DNA of 5,501 nucleotides. Origin: Gemmatimonadota bacterium. Lineage in GTDB: Bacteria; Gemmatimonadota; Gemmatimonadetes; Gemmatimonadales; GWC2-71-9. Below the pieces are notes generated by a model. That model was given only the letters and a program-made list of their open reading frames with translations, did not search any database and had not been told where the DNA came from. The stretch lies in contig QHTY01000070.1 of assembly GCA_003220985.1 (NCBI GenBank), positions 1 to 5,501 on the forward strand. The letters are read 5' to 3'. How positions within the stretch are numbered: position 1 is the stretch's first letter; every line of letters starts with the position of its first letter. Of this stretch, positions 1 to 4,440 are shown one piece after another. Position numbers and translations under genes: made by a program.

Positions 1-150
1 CGCGTGAGCGTGACCGAAGCCGGGTGGATCGGCAACCCCATCTTCCGGTTCATGGCGCGGTTTCTATTCGGCTACTACGGATCCCTCGACAATTATCTCA
101 AGGCGCTCGGCAGGCGGTTTGGTGAAGAGGTGAATCCGGTACACTCTTGA
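1..150 (+). CDS. SRPBCC / polyketide cyclase-like protein, C-terminal part
   Basis: The window opens inside this gene. Frame 1 is open from base 1 to a TGA at 148-150 and gives the last 49 residues. The segment GWIGNPIFRFMARFLFGYY, followed by a helix with LKALGRRFGEE, resembles the C-terminal helix of SRPBCC (START/Bet v 1-like) proteins, small alpha/beta folds that bind hydrophobic ligands in a deep pocket. In this family that end often reads as 'NPIFRF..RF..G....L..YLKALG.KFGE'. The specific ligand and role cannot be told from this fragment. It is followed by the repeat-bearing gap and has no co-directional partner gene inside the window. Family assignment is recalled from pattern similarity; the start lies outside the window. 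Confidence 0.72.
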   Translation, partial: RVSVTEAGWIGNPIFRFMARFLFGYYGSLDNYLKALGRRFGEEVNPVHS

Positions 151-170
151 GAGGCCGTCAGCACTCTGCT

Positions 171-364
171 GTCGGCCATCAGCAAACCCGCTGCGTTTTG
201 TGGACCACCCTCGGATAGAATCGGTTACTCGAGAAAGTGCACCACTGCCGAGTCTTTGAGCGTCTCCTTCTTGGAGCGCTCAATGAGGGCGTTTAGAGAC
301 TTGATCGTCTGGCAGAAGGCGCATCAACTGACACTCGATCGACGACTGACGGCTGATGGCCGAC
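171..364. repeat. 13-bp inverted repeat flanking the four-helix-bundle remnant
   Basis: GTCGGCCATCAGC at 171-183 is perfectly reverse-complementary to GCTGATGGCCGAC at 352-364. Next to each arm sits a second related pair in permuted order: GCCGTCAG at 154-161 and CTGACGGC at 346-353. The arms enclose about 170 bp holding the hairpin at 256-283 and most of the remnant ORF. This looks like pieces of a dispersed intergenic palindromic repeat family, or the ends of a small non-autonomous element. No transposase and no target-site duplication is evident, so the mobile-element reading is only inference. Confidence 0.55.
256..283 (+). promoter_or_regulatory. Hairpin sequestering the Shine-Dalgarno of the downstream short ORF
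   Basis: TTGAGCG (256-262) pairs with CGCTCAA (277-283) and CTCC (264-267) pairs with GGAG (273-276). The result is an 11-bp stem with one bulged T at 263 and the 5-nt loop TTCTT. GGAG lies 6 nt before the ATG at 283-285, an ideal ribosome-binding-site spacing, and the A of the ATG is itself in the stem. Folded RNA would hide the site. No T-run follows, so a simple intrinsic terminator for the upstream gene is less likely. Function is inferred from the structure alone. Confidence 0.5.
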
Positions 365-381
365 GGGGGACGGCTCGTTAG
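283..381 (+). pseudogene. Remnant of a four-helix-bundle (23S rRNA intervening-sequence family) protein
   Basis: A 32-codon ORF begins at ATG 283 with a GGAG ribosome-binding site at 273-276. Its first 19 residues, MRAFRDLIVWQKAHQLTLD, match the typical opening of four-helix-bundle proteins of the S23/intervening-sequence family ('F.DL.VWQ.A..L'), which are usually about 110-130 residues. After codon 19 the frame runs into the repeat sequence (CTGACGGCTGATGGCCGAC region) and gives a low-complexity Arg-rich tail with no family resemblance, ending at TAG 379-381. That stop overlaps the stop codon of the convergent deaminase gene. The best reading is a gene truncated by deletion or recombination at the repeat. 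Expression of the short peptide cannot be excluded, because a start and ribosome-binding site survive. Confidence 0.6.
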
Positions 382-827
382 ACGCCGATATCCTCGTTCC
401 ACAGCTCGGGGTGCGTCCGGATGAAATCGGTCATCAGGCGGATGCAGGTCGGGTCCTGACGCACCTCGAGTGACACGCCACCGCTTCTGAGCAATGCCTC
501 TTCGCCGACAAACGTCTTGTTCTCACCGATGACCACACGCGGGATGCCATAGAGCAGAATCGCGCCGCTGCACATCGCGCAGGGGGACAGCGTCGTGTAG
601 AGCGTGGCTTGGCGATAGACCGACGCCGGCTGCCGGCCGGCGTTCTCCAGTGCGTCCATCTCGCCATGCAGGACCGCGCTGCCTTTCTGCACGCGTCGAT
701 TGTGGCCGCGCCCGATGATCTTGCCTTGAGCCACGATCACCGAGCCGATCGGGATGCCGCCTTCGCACTGGCCTTGCTCCGCCTCGGCGATGGCGGCAGC
801 AAGAAATGGATCCGGGAGGGAGGTCAC
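378..827 (-). CDS. Cytosine deaminase-like zinc nucleoside/nucleobase deaminase (yeast Fcy1 type)
   Basis: This 149-residue protein belongs to the cytidine deaminase-like fold. It has the zinc signature H54-G-E56 (catalytic Glu56) and S-P-C83-A-M-C86. It is strikingly close to yeast Fcy1 rather than to TadA or guanine deaminase. Shared features include GxPIG near 24-28, GHN at 41-43, QKGSA.LHGE at 47-56, LYTTLSPC.MC at 76-86, YGIPR..VGEN at 93-103 and the C-terminal W143-N-E-D146-I-G. In Fcy1 the equivalents of Asn43, Trp143 and Asp146 contact the cytosine ring. The expected reaction is cytosine to uracil plus ammonia in cytosolic pyrimidine salvage. GTG (827-825) is chosen as start because it overlaps the upstream gene's TGA as GTGA, implying translational coupling. 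Bacterial cytosine deaminase is more often the unrelated CodA. Substrate is inferred from motif similarity. Confidence 0.88.
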   Translation of the reverse strand: MTSLPDPFLAAAIAEAEQGQCEGGIPIGSVIVAQGKIIGRGHNRRVQKGSAVLHGEMDALENAGRQPASVYRQATLYTTLSPCAMCSGAILLYGIPRVVIGENKTFVGEEALLRSGGVSLEVRQDPTCIRLMTDFIRTHPELWNEDIGV

Positions 828-1486
828 GCAACCAGGCTGGCGCGCATGCCGGCGTACTCGAACACGTTCGGCCCGAGCGGGGCCTCGCGCGCGATGGTGA
901 CCATGGCGCGCGCGACGGTCGCGGCGTGAATCGGGCGGTAGCGCCGCAGCCTGCCGAACAACAGGACAGACAGCATGGGAGCGCCCAGTGTCGCGATCCG
1001 CTCGCCGAGGCGAAACTCGGCCCGATCGCCGAGCAGGAGCGATGGCCGGAAGATCTGGATGCTGCGATAGGGGAGCTTGCGAACGGCCGCTTCCGTCTCG
1101 CCCTTGACGCGGCTGTAGAAGATGCGCGACGCGGGATCGGCGCCGATGGCGCTCACCAATAAAAACTGTGTGGCACCGGCGCGGAGTCCCGACCGCGCGA
1201 GGCCGATAACGAAGGTGTGATCGACGAGACGAAATGCCGGTTGCGATCCGGCCCGCTTGATGGTGGTGCCGAGGCAGCAGAACACATCGTTTAGGCGCGG
1301 TACGTCGCCTAGGGTCTCGAGCGTGCCGAGGTCGAGCACGCGCTGCTCGAGCTTCGCGTCTTCTGGTGCCGTGGTGCGGCGTCCAACGGTCACGACTCGC
1401 GTCCATTCCGGGTCGCCGAGGAGCAAGTTGAGCACGTGACTGCCGACGAGACCTGTCGCGCCGGCAAGCAGAGCGGTGCGGCTCAC
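824..1486 (-). CDS. NAD(P)-binding Rossmann-fold oxidoreductase, TIP30/HTATIP2- or YraR-like
   Basis: This 220-residue protein starts with a hydrophobic beta strand and the dinucleotide-binding loop G9-ATGLVG-15, placing it in the atypical short-chain dehydrogenase group with HTATIP2 (TIP30) and E. coli YraR. Family hallmarks follow in order: VGRR after the second strand (35-38), DVFCCLGTT at 67-75, VSAIGAD at 111-117, the Y124-SRVK128 active-site-type YxxxK pair, and RPSLLLG at 147-153. No substrate is established for bacterial members. The start GTG (1486-1484) puts the Rossmann loop at the usual distance from the N-terminus; the frame stays open upstream to 1630, but that extension is not family-like and crosses the ccdA region. 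Its stop overlaps the deaminase start by 4 nt. A link to nucleobase salvage is not evident from the sequence. Confidence 0.85.
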   Translation of the reverse strand: MSRTALLAGATGLVGSHVLNLLLGDPEWTRVVTVGRRTTAPEDAKLEQRVLDLGTLETLGDVPRLNDVFCCLGTTIKRAGSQPAFRLVDHTFVIGLARSGLRAGATQFLLVSAIGADPASRIFYSRVKGETEAAVRKLPYRSIQIFRPSLLLGDRAEFRLGERIATLGAPMLSVLLFGRLRRYRPIHAATVARAMVTIAREAPLGPNVFEYAGMRASLVA

Positions 1487-1514
1487 GAGGCCTAAACTAG
1501 TTATTATCCCGCCC
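1487..1514. promoter_or_regulatory. AT-rich divergent spacer, possible promoter(s)
   Basis: Between the leftward oxidoreductase start and the rightward ccdA start lies a short AT-rich island (TAAACTAGTTATTAT, 1493-1507) in otherwise GC-rich sequence. TATTAT at 1502-1507 (+) and GATAAT on the minus strand are -10-like. I found no convincing -35 box at the right distance for either. If ccdA started at the earlier GTG 1476, this island would lie inside its coding region, which is one reason for preferring GTG 1515. Confidence 0.25.
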
Positions 1515-2234
1515 GTGGTCACCATCGTCCTATTGCAGACCGGTTTGTCGGACGCGCTCCAGCATCGCCCGTTCGTCGCGGTGCCGTTGTTGTTCGCCGC
1601 GGGACTCGTCACGAGTCTGAATCCCTGCATCTATCCGATGATCCCCATCACCGCGGGGACACTCGCCGGCGTCAACGTCGAGGGGCGGACGCGACGCCGC
1701 ACCATCGGCCTGACGGTCACCTACGTCAGCGGGCTCGCTCTCTTCTATGCGCTGCTCGGCATGATCGCCGGGATGACGGGATCGCTGTTCGGCACGATCG
1801 GCGCGAGTTTCTGGGCGCGGCTCGTGATCGGGAATCTGCTGCTCGTATTCGCGCTCGCGATGCTCGAGGTCATTCCCGTTCGCTTGCCCGCGCAACTCGC
1901 CGCCTGGGCCGGCAGCCTCGGCGGCGGCTCCTATCCAGCCGTGTTTCTGTTGGGCGCGACCTCGGGCCTGGTCGCGGCCCCGTGTGGCGCGCCGGCATTC
2001 GCCGCGGTCCTCACCTGGGTAGCGACAACCCGCAGCGCGGTGTTGGGATTCCTCTATCTGTTCGTGTTTTCGTTAGGCATGACGGCGCTACTGGTCGTGG
2101 TCGGATTCTTCTCCGGCGCGATCGCCGCGTTGCCGCGCGCCGGCGCGTGGATGTCGTGGATCAAAAAGGCCGCCGGCGTGGTTCTCTTGCTAATGGCGGA
2201 ATACTATTTCGTCAAAGCGGGCCAAGTATGGTAA
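1515..2234 (+). CDS. ccdA: CcdA-type thiol:disulfide interchange membrane protein (DsbD transmembrane domain family)
   Basis: This protein of about 239 residues is almost entirely hydrophobic with six plausible membrane spans (roughly 20-45, 64-86, 99-120, 143-165, 175-200 and 215-233). The two conserved redox cysteines sit in the expected places: LNPC38-IYPMIPIT in span 1 and AAPC157-GAPA in span 4. CcdA/DsbD proteins take electrons from cytoplasmic thioredoxin and pass them across the membrane to extracytoplasmic thioredoxin-like proteins. The next gene, a TlpA-like protein, overlaps it by 7 nt (ATGGTAA) and is the obvious partner. The start is uncertain: GTG 1515 is chosen, while GTG 1476 would add 13 residues and overlap the divergent oxidoreductase gene. 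Neither has a good ribosome-binding site. Length fits the short CcdA class without the periplasmic DsbD domains. Confidence 0.88.
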   Translation: MVTIVLLQTGLSDALQHRPFVAVPLLFAAGLVTSLNPCIYPMIPITAGTLAGVNVEGRTRRRTIGLTVTYVSGLALFYALLGMIAGMTGSLFGTIGASFWARLVIGNLLLVFALAMLEVIPVRLPAQLAAWAGSLGGGSYPAVFLLGATSGLVAAPCGAPAFAAVLTWVATTRSAVLGFLYLFVFSLGMTALLVVVGFFSGAIAALPRAGAWMSWIKKAAGVVLLLMAEYYFVKAGQVW

Positions 2235-2758
2235 AGACCTGCGTCGTGCGTCGTGCGTCGTACGTGGGGTTGCTGCTCCTGACTCCAGCGCTGCTGCGCG
2301 CACAGGACGTGATCGGTATACCCGTTGGCGAAACGCCACCGGCCGTCACCCTCGAGAATCTGAATGGCGATTCGGTCGCGCTGTCCAAATGGATCGGCAA
2401 GAAACCGGTAATCGTGGAGTTCTGGGCGACGTGGTGCCCGATTTGCGCGGAGTTGCTGCCACGCATGGAGGCGGCGCAGAAGAAGTACGGGGACCGCGTC
2501 GAGTTTGTGGTCGTCGCGGTTGCGGTGAATCAGAGCAAGAACACCGTGCGCCGCCATCTCGAGAAGAATCCGATGCCGTTCACGTTTCTGTGGGATGGCA
2601 ACGGTGCGGCGGTGCGGGCTTTCCAGGCACCCTCGACTTCCTACATCGCGGTATTGGATGCCAAGGGAAAGGTCGTCTATACAGGTGTGGGTGAGGATCA
2701 GGACATCGAGAGAGCCCTAACAAAGGTGGTAACGGGCAGCAATAGGCGGCAACAGTAG
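2228..2758 (+). CDS. Exported TlpA/ResA-like thioredoxin-fold protein
   Basis: The 176-residue product has a basic start (VVRRA), a hydrophobic stretch (YVGLLLLTPALL, about 12-23) and a likely cleavage site near ALLRAQ, consistent with Sec export. The mature domain is thioredoxin-like: VIVEFWATW-C70-PI-C73 active site, a long insert (VVAVAVNQSKNTVRRHLEKN) typical of TlpA/AhpC-TSA-type folds, cis-Pro136 (QAPSTSYI) and the strand AVLDAKGKVVYTGVG. It probably reduces disulfides or peroxide-oxidised partners outside the cytoplasm with electrons from CcdA. ATG 2228 is chosen because it precedes the signal sequence and overlaps the ccdA stop; the frame stays open upstream but there lies inside ccdA. 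Two oddities: a 7-bp tandem repeat lies under the signal peptide, and the last residues (TGSNRRQQ) are encoded by the intergenic palindromic repeat, suggesting that repeat insertion reshaped the C-terminus. Confidence 0.9.
   Translation: MVKTCVVRRASYVGLLLLTPALLRAQDVIGIPVGETPPAVTLENLNGDSVALSKWIGKKPVIVEFWATWCPICAELLPRMEAAQKKYGDRVEFVVVAVAVNQSKNTVRRHLEKNPMPFTFLWDGNGAAVRAFQAPSTSYIAVLDAKGKVVYTGVGEDQDIERALTKVVTGSNRRQQ
2242..2265 (+). repeat. Heptamer tandem repeat in the TlpA signal-peptide coding region
   Basis: CGTCGTG occurs at 2242-2248 and 2249-2255, followed by CGTCGTA at 2256-2262 and a partial CGT. It encodes the CVVRRASYV part of the signal peptide n-region. Because the unit is 7 nt, gain or loss of one copy would shift the frame. 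Confidence 0.7.
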
Positions 2759-2778
2759 AACCATTGCCGCCCGTTACC
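2728..2778. terminator. Palindromic repeat between convergent genes, likely bidirectional terminator
   Basis: GGTAACGGGCAGCAA (2728-2742) pairs with TTGCCGCCCGTTACC (2764-2778), with 14 of 15 positions complementary. Alternatively, GGCGGCAA (2745-2752) pairs perfectly with TTGCCGCC (2764-2771) around an 11-nt loop. The region is a cluster of related GGCGGCAA / GGTAACGGG units, and a CTTTCTT stretch follows at 2791-2797. It sits over the TlpA stop and before the stop of the oppositely oriented selenoprotein gene, where a shared terminator is expected. No long T-run is present, so termination is inferred from position and stem strength. Confidence 0.5.
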
Positions 2779-2796
2779 GCCTTATGCCGCCTTTCT

Positions 2797-3369
2797 TCAG
2801 TGCGCCGTTGTGTCTGCAGGCACCAGCTTCGCTAACGCCGCTCCCAATTCAGTGTAAGCCGTCGGATCGATTTCCCTGAACGGCACCGCCCGATAGGCGA
2901 TTCTGCCGTCCGGCCCCACGACAAACAGATTGCGGTTCGTCAGTCCCGGATACTTCGCCAGGGCGCCGTACATCTTGCCCACCGCAAGGCCCGTATCCTG
3001 CGCGAACAAGAACGGATACTGCGCGTCGCGCGCCCACGTATAGAGTGCCGTGTCGGGGTCGGCGCTGATCGCGATGAGCACCACGTTTTTGCCGTCTTTG
3101 AAGAGCTGTGCGTACTGATCACGGTACGCATTCATTTGGACCGTTCAGCCACGCGTTCGGGCTTTGAAGAAGAACGCGAGCACGACCGTCTTCCCCTTGT
3201 AATCGCTGAGCCGAACCGGATTCTTCAGAGTGCCGTAGCGCGTCGCCCCAGGGATCGAGAAGTCCGGCGCGACGGCGCCAACGTCGATCGGTGGCGGCGA
3301 CGGCGGGGCCGGCGGTGGCGGAGCGGTCGGCTGCTGTACGAGTGCGGCCAGCACGAGTGTCGTAAGCAC
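2797..3369 (-). CDS. Selenocysteine-containing AhpC/TSA (peroxiredoxin-like) protein, Sec75
   Basis: Read as one gene with the in-frame TGA decoded as selenocysteine, this gives 190 residues. A short hydrophobic N-terminus (LTTLVLAALV, 2-11) and a Pro-rich linker (14-27) precede a peroxiredoxin-like domain: VGAVAPDFSIPG (30-41), the strand TVVLAFFFKARTRG (61-74), Sec75-TVQM, ISADPD (101-106), YPFLFAQDTG (118-127) and R146-NLFVVGPDGRI. Thr72 at -3 and Arg146 fit the peroxidatic site; the usual Pro at -7 is Phe68. The TGA replaces the family's catalytic Cys, both halves are in the same frame, and a SECIS-like hairpin follows. No cysteine occurs elsewhere, so an external reductant would be needed. 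The expected role is reduction of peroxides outside or at the membrane. GTG 3369 is the start because AAGGAA lies 5 nt upstream. The gene follows DinB by 37 nt and converges on tlpA. Without Sec insertion it would yield only 74 residues. Confidence 0.85.
3109..3130 (-). promoter_or_regulatory. Candidate bacterial SECIS element
   Basis: On the minus-strand mRNA, 14 nt after the UGA, UGCGUAC (3130-3124) pairs perfectly with GUACGCA (3115-3109) around the 8-nt loop CGUGAUCA (3123-3116). Bacterial SECIS elements are hairpins inside the coding region just downstream of the UGA, with a small apical loop carrying a G in its first two positions, about 16-37 nt from the UGA. Here the loop begins 21 nt after the UGA and has G at position 2 followed by U, like the GU that SelB reads in E. 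coli fdhF. The hairpin also encodes residues of the conserved domain. SelB binding is inferred. Confidence 0.8.
3145..3147 (-). other. In-frame UGA recoded as selenocysteine (residue 75)
   Basis: The minus-strand sequence reads GGC TGA ACG GTC CAA ATG, where Cys homologues would have GGC TGC/TGT ACG and so on. There is no frame change across the codon: the nine bases at 3136-3144 join the two open stretches exactly. TGA differs from either Cys codon by one base, so a sequencing error or a point-mutated pseudogene is the main alternative. The adjacent SECIS-like hairpin argues against both. Confidence 0.82.
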
Positions 3370-3374
3370 GACAT

Positions 3375-3380
3375 TTCCTT
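3375..3380 (-). promoter_or_regulatory. Ribosome-binding site of the selenoprotein gene
   Basis: AAGGAA on the minus strand lies 5 nt before GTG 3369. An ATG at 3374-3372 lies nearer but is out of frame with the peroxiredoxin-like domain, so the GTG is the functional start. Confidence 0.6.
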
Positions 3381-3406
3381 GTTGTAGGCGGTCAGTAATC
3401 TACTTG

Positions 3407-3946
3407 TTAGGCACCGCCCCCGACACGGTAGCGGGTTTTGAGAATCTCGACATGGTGCCGCTCGTGGCCGGGAATCATGAACGCGAGCGCGCGGACGCTG
3501 ACCGGCTTGCCATTCGCGGTGCCGCGCCGGACCCAGGCATCCGCGTCAAACGTCCGGAGGAGTGCCAGCGTCGCCGCGCGTGCGGTGCGCAGTTCGCCGA
3601 CGAGATCGGCGAGCGAGCGCGTGTCGAACTTGCCGACTGGTACGTAAGCGTTTTCATCGAAGCCGGGCAGTGCCGTGGTGTCGCCGCGCGCGATCCGCAG
3701 CGCGCGATAGGCCATGATGCGCTCGATATCAGAGAGGTGGCCGACGACTTCCTTGATGCTCCATTTGCCGCGGTCGTAGCGGTACATCGCGTCAGCGTCG
3801 GAGAGCGGGCGGAGCAGGTTCGCCGTTTCCTCGATTTGCGCTGCGCAGACGATCACCGGATCGGGCTCCGGGACGCGCTTGATGTAGCCGACCCAGGGCG
3901 ACGGGATCTCGTCGGGCTCCGGCCGCCCGACGGTTCTGGTCTTCAT
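3407..3946 (-). CDS. DinB-family protein (DinB/YfiT-like putative metalloenzyme)
   Basis: This 179-residue all-helical protein shows the DinB superfamily pattern. A helix carries W62-SIKEVVGH70-LSDIE, and a later helix carries PGH161-ERHH165-VEIL; His70, His161 and His165 form the usual three-histidine metal site. The superfamily includes bacillithiol- and mycothiol-dependent transferases and many proteins of unknown function. Nothing here identifies the substrate. ATG 3946 has a strong GGAGG ribosome-binding site (3960-3956, 9 nt spacing) and overlaps the upstream gene's stop as ATGA, so it is co-translated with the second DinB-like gene. The TAA at 3409-3407 is followed after 37 nt by the selenoprotein gene, so co-transcription with it is plausible. 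Confidence 0.88.
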   Translation of the reverse strand: MKTRTVGRPEPDEIPSPWVGYIKRVPEPDPVIVCAAQIEETANLLRPLSDADAMYRYDRGKWSIKEVVGHLSDIERIMAYRALRIARGDTTALPGFDENAYVPVGKFDTRSLADLVGELRTARAATLALLRTFDADAWVRRGTANGKPVSVRALAFMIPGHERHHVEILKTRYRVGGGA

Positions 3947-4440
3947 GCAGACTTTCCTCCGAGCTCCGTGAGGGCCATCGCCTTCACGGTCTTTCCCTCG
4001 CCCGTCATGATGCGGCGATGGTAGTCCACCTGGCCGAGGTGGTAGGCGAGATGGGTCGCGAAGTGCGCGAGAAACGCACCGGTCGACTCACTGACGCCCC
4101 CGACCTTCTCGGGATACGGCTTGGCCAGGTCGGCTTCGCTGATCTCGCCCATACCGGTTTGCACGGCGGCAATCGCGTTGTCGATTTCGCGCAGCAGCTC
4201 GGTGCGTGGCACGTCGCGGCTCGCAAATTCGGCGTCGCGATTGCGGACATAGCCGTTTTTGCCGAGCACGTTGCCGATGAAGTACTGGAGGTTGCCGGCG
4301 AGGTGCAATGCGAGATTGCCGCCGGGATTCGAGATGCCGGCCGGTATTTCCCAGAGGTCGGCTTCGCTCGGGTACGTTTCGATTTCACGGCGCAGCGCTT
4401 TCAGCTCGCGCGTGATGACGTTGGTGATCCATTCCTTCAT
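3943..4440 (-). CDS. DUF1572 protein (DinB-like fold)
   Basis: The 165-residue product fits the DUF1572 family, a branch of the DinB-like four-helix-bundle superfamily. Conserved-looking elements are an N-terminal helix with RELKALRREIE, then ISNPGGNLALH46-LAGNLQYFIG, the RDAEF segment (69-73), and FATH130-LAYH134-LGQVDYHRR near the C-terminus. His46, His130 and His134 can form the metal triad. The biochemical activity is unknown. ATG 4440 overlaps the methyltransferase stop by 4 nt (ATGA) and has a GGGGAGGG ribosome-binding site (4452-4445). Its own stop overlaps the start of the neighbouring DinB gene. The two proteins share only fold-level resemblance, so a recent tandem duplication is unlikely. 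Confidence 0.87.
   Translation of the reverse strand: MKEWITNVITRELKALRREIETYPSEADLWEIPAGISNPGGNLALHLAGNLQYFIGNVLGKNGYVRNRDAEFASRDVPRTELLREIDNAIAAVQTGMGEISEADLAKPYPEKVGGVSESTGAFLAHFATHLAYHLGQVDYHRRIMTGEGKTVKAMALTELGGKSA

Noticed and set aside
151..377. CRISPR array or tRNA in the gap
   Set aside because: The repeats are inverted and irregular, not regularly spaced direct repeats, and no cloverleaf was recognised.
828..1406. Long N-terminal extension of the cytosine deaminase frame
   Set aside because: It is a shadow of the oxidoreductase gene on the same strand, Arg/His-rich with no family resemblance; GTG 827 gives the normal family length.
1982..2227. N-terminal extension of the TlpA-like ORF upstream of ATG 2228
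   Set aside because: It lies inside ccdA in another frame, is Arg-rich shadow sequence, and would place the signal peptide internally.
2797..3135. A separate 112-residue gene starting at ATG 3135 with an independent short upstream ORF 3145-3369
   Set aside because: The two pieces are in the same frame, split only by the TGA, and together form one peroxiredoxin-like domain; the ATG at 3135 is an internal Met of the conserved TVQM segment.
3136..3150. Frameshift pseudogene at the peroxiredoxin interruption
   Set aside because: No indel is needed: nine bases connect the two halves in frame. A point-mutation pseudogene remains possible but is less likely given the SECIS-like hairpin and the exact catalytic position.
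3404..4024. 206-residue plus-strand open frame opposite the DinB gene
   Set aside because: Composition and position fit an antisense shadow of GC-rich coding sequence; the minus-strand DinB protein has clear motifs and a ribosome-binding site.
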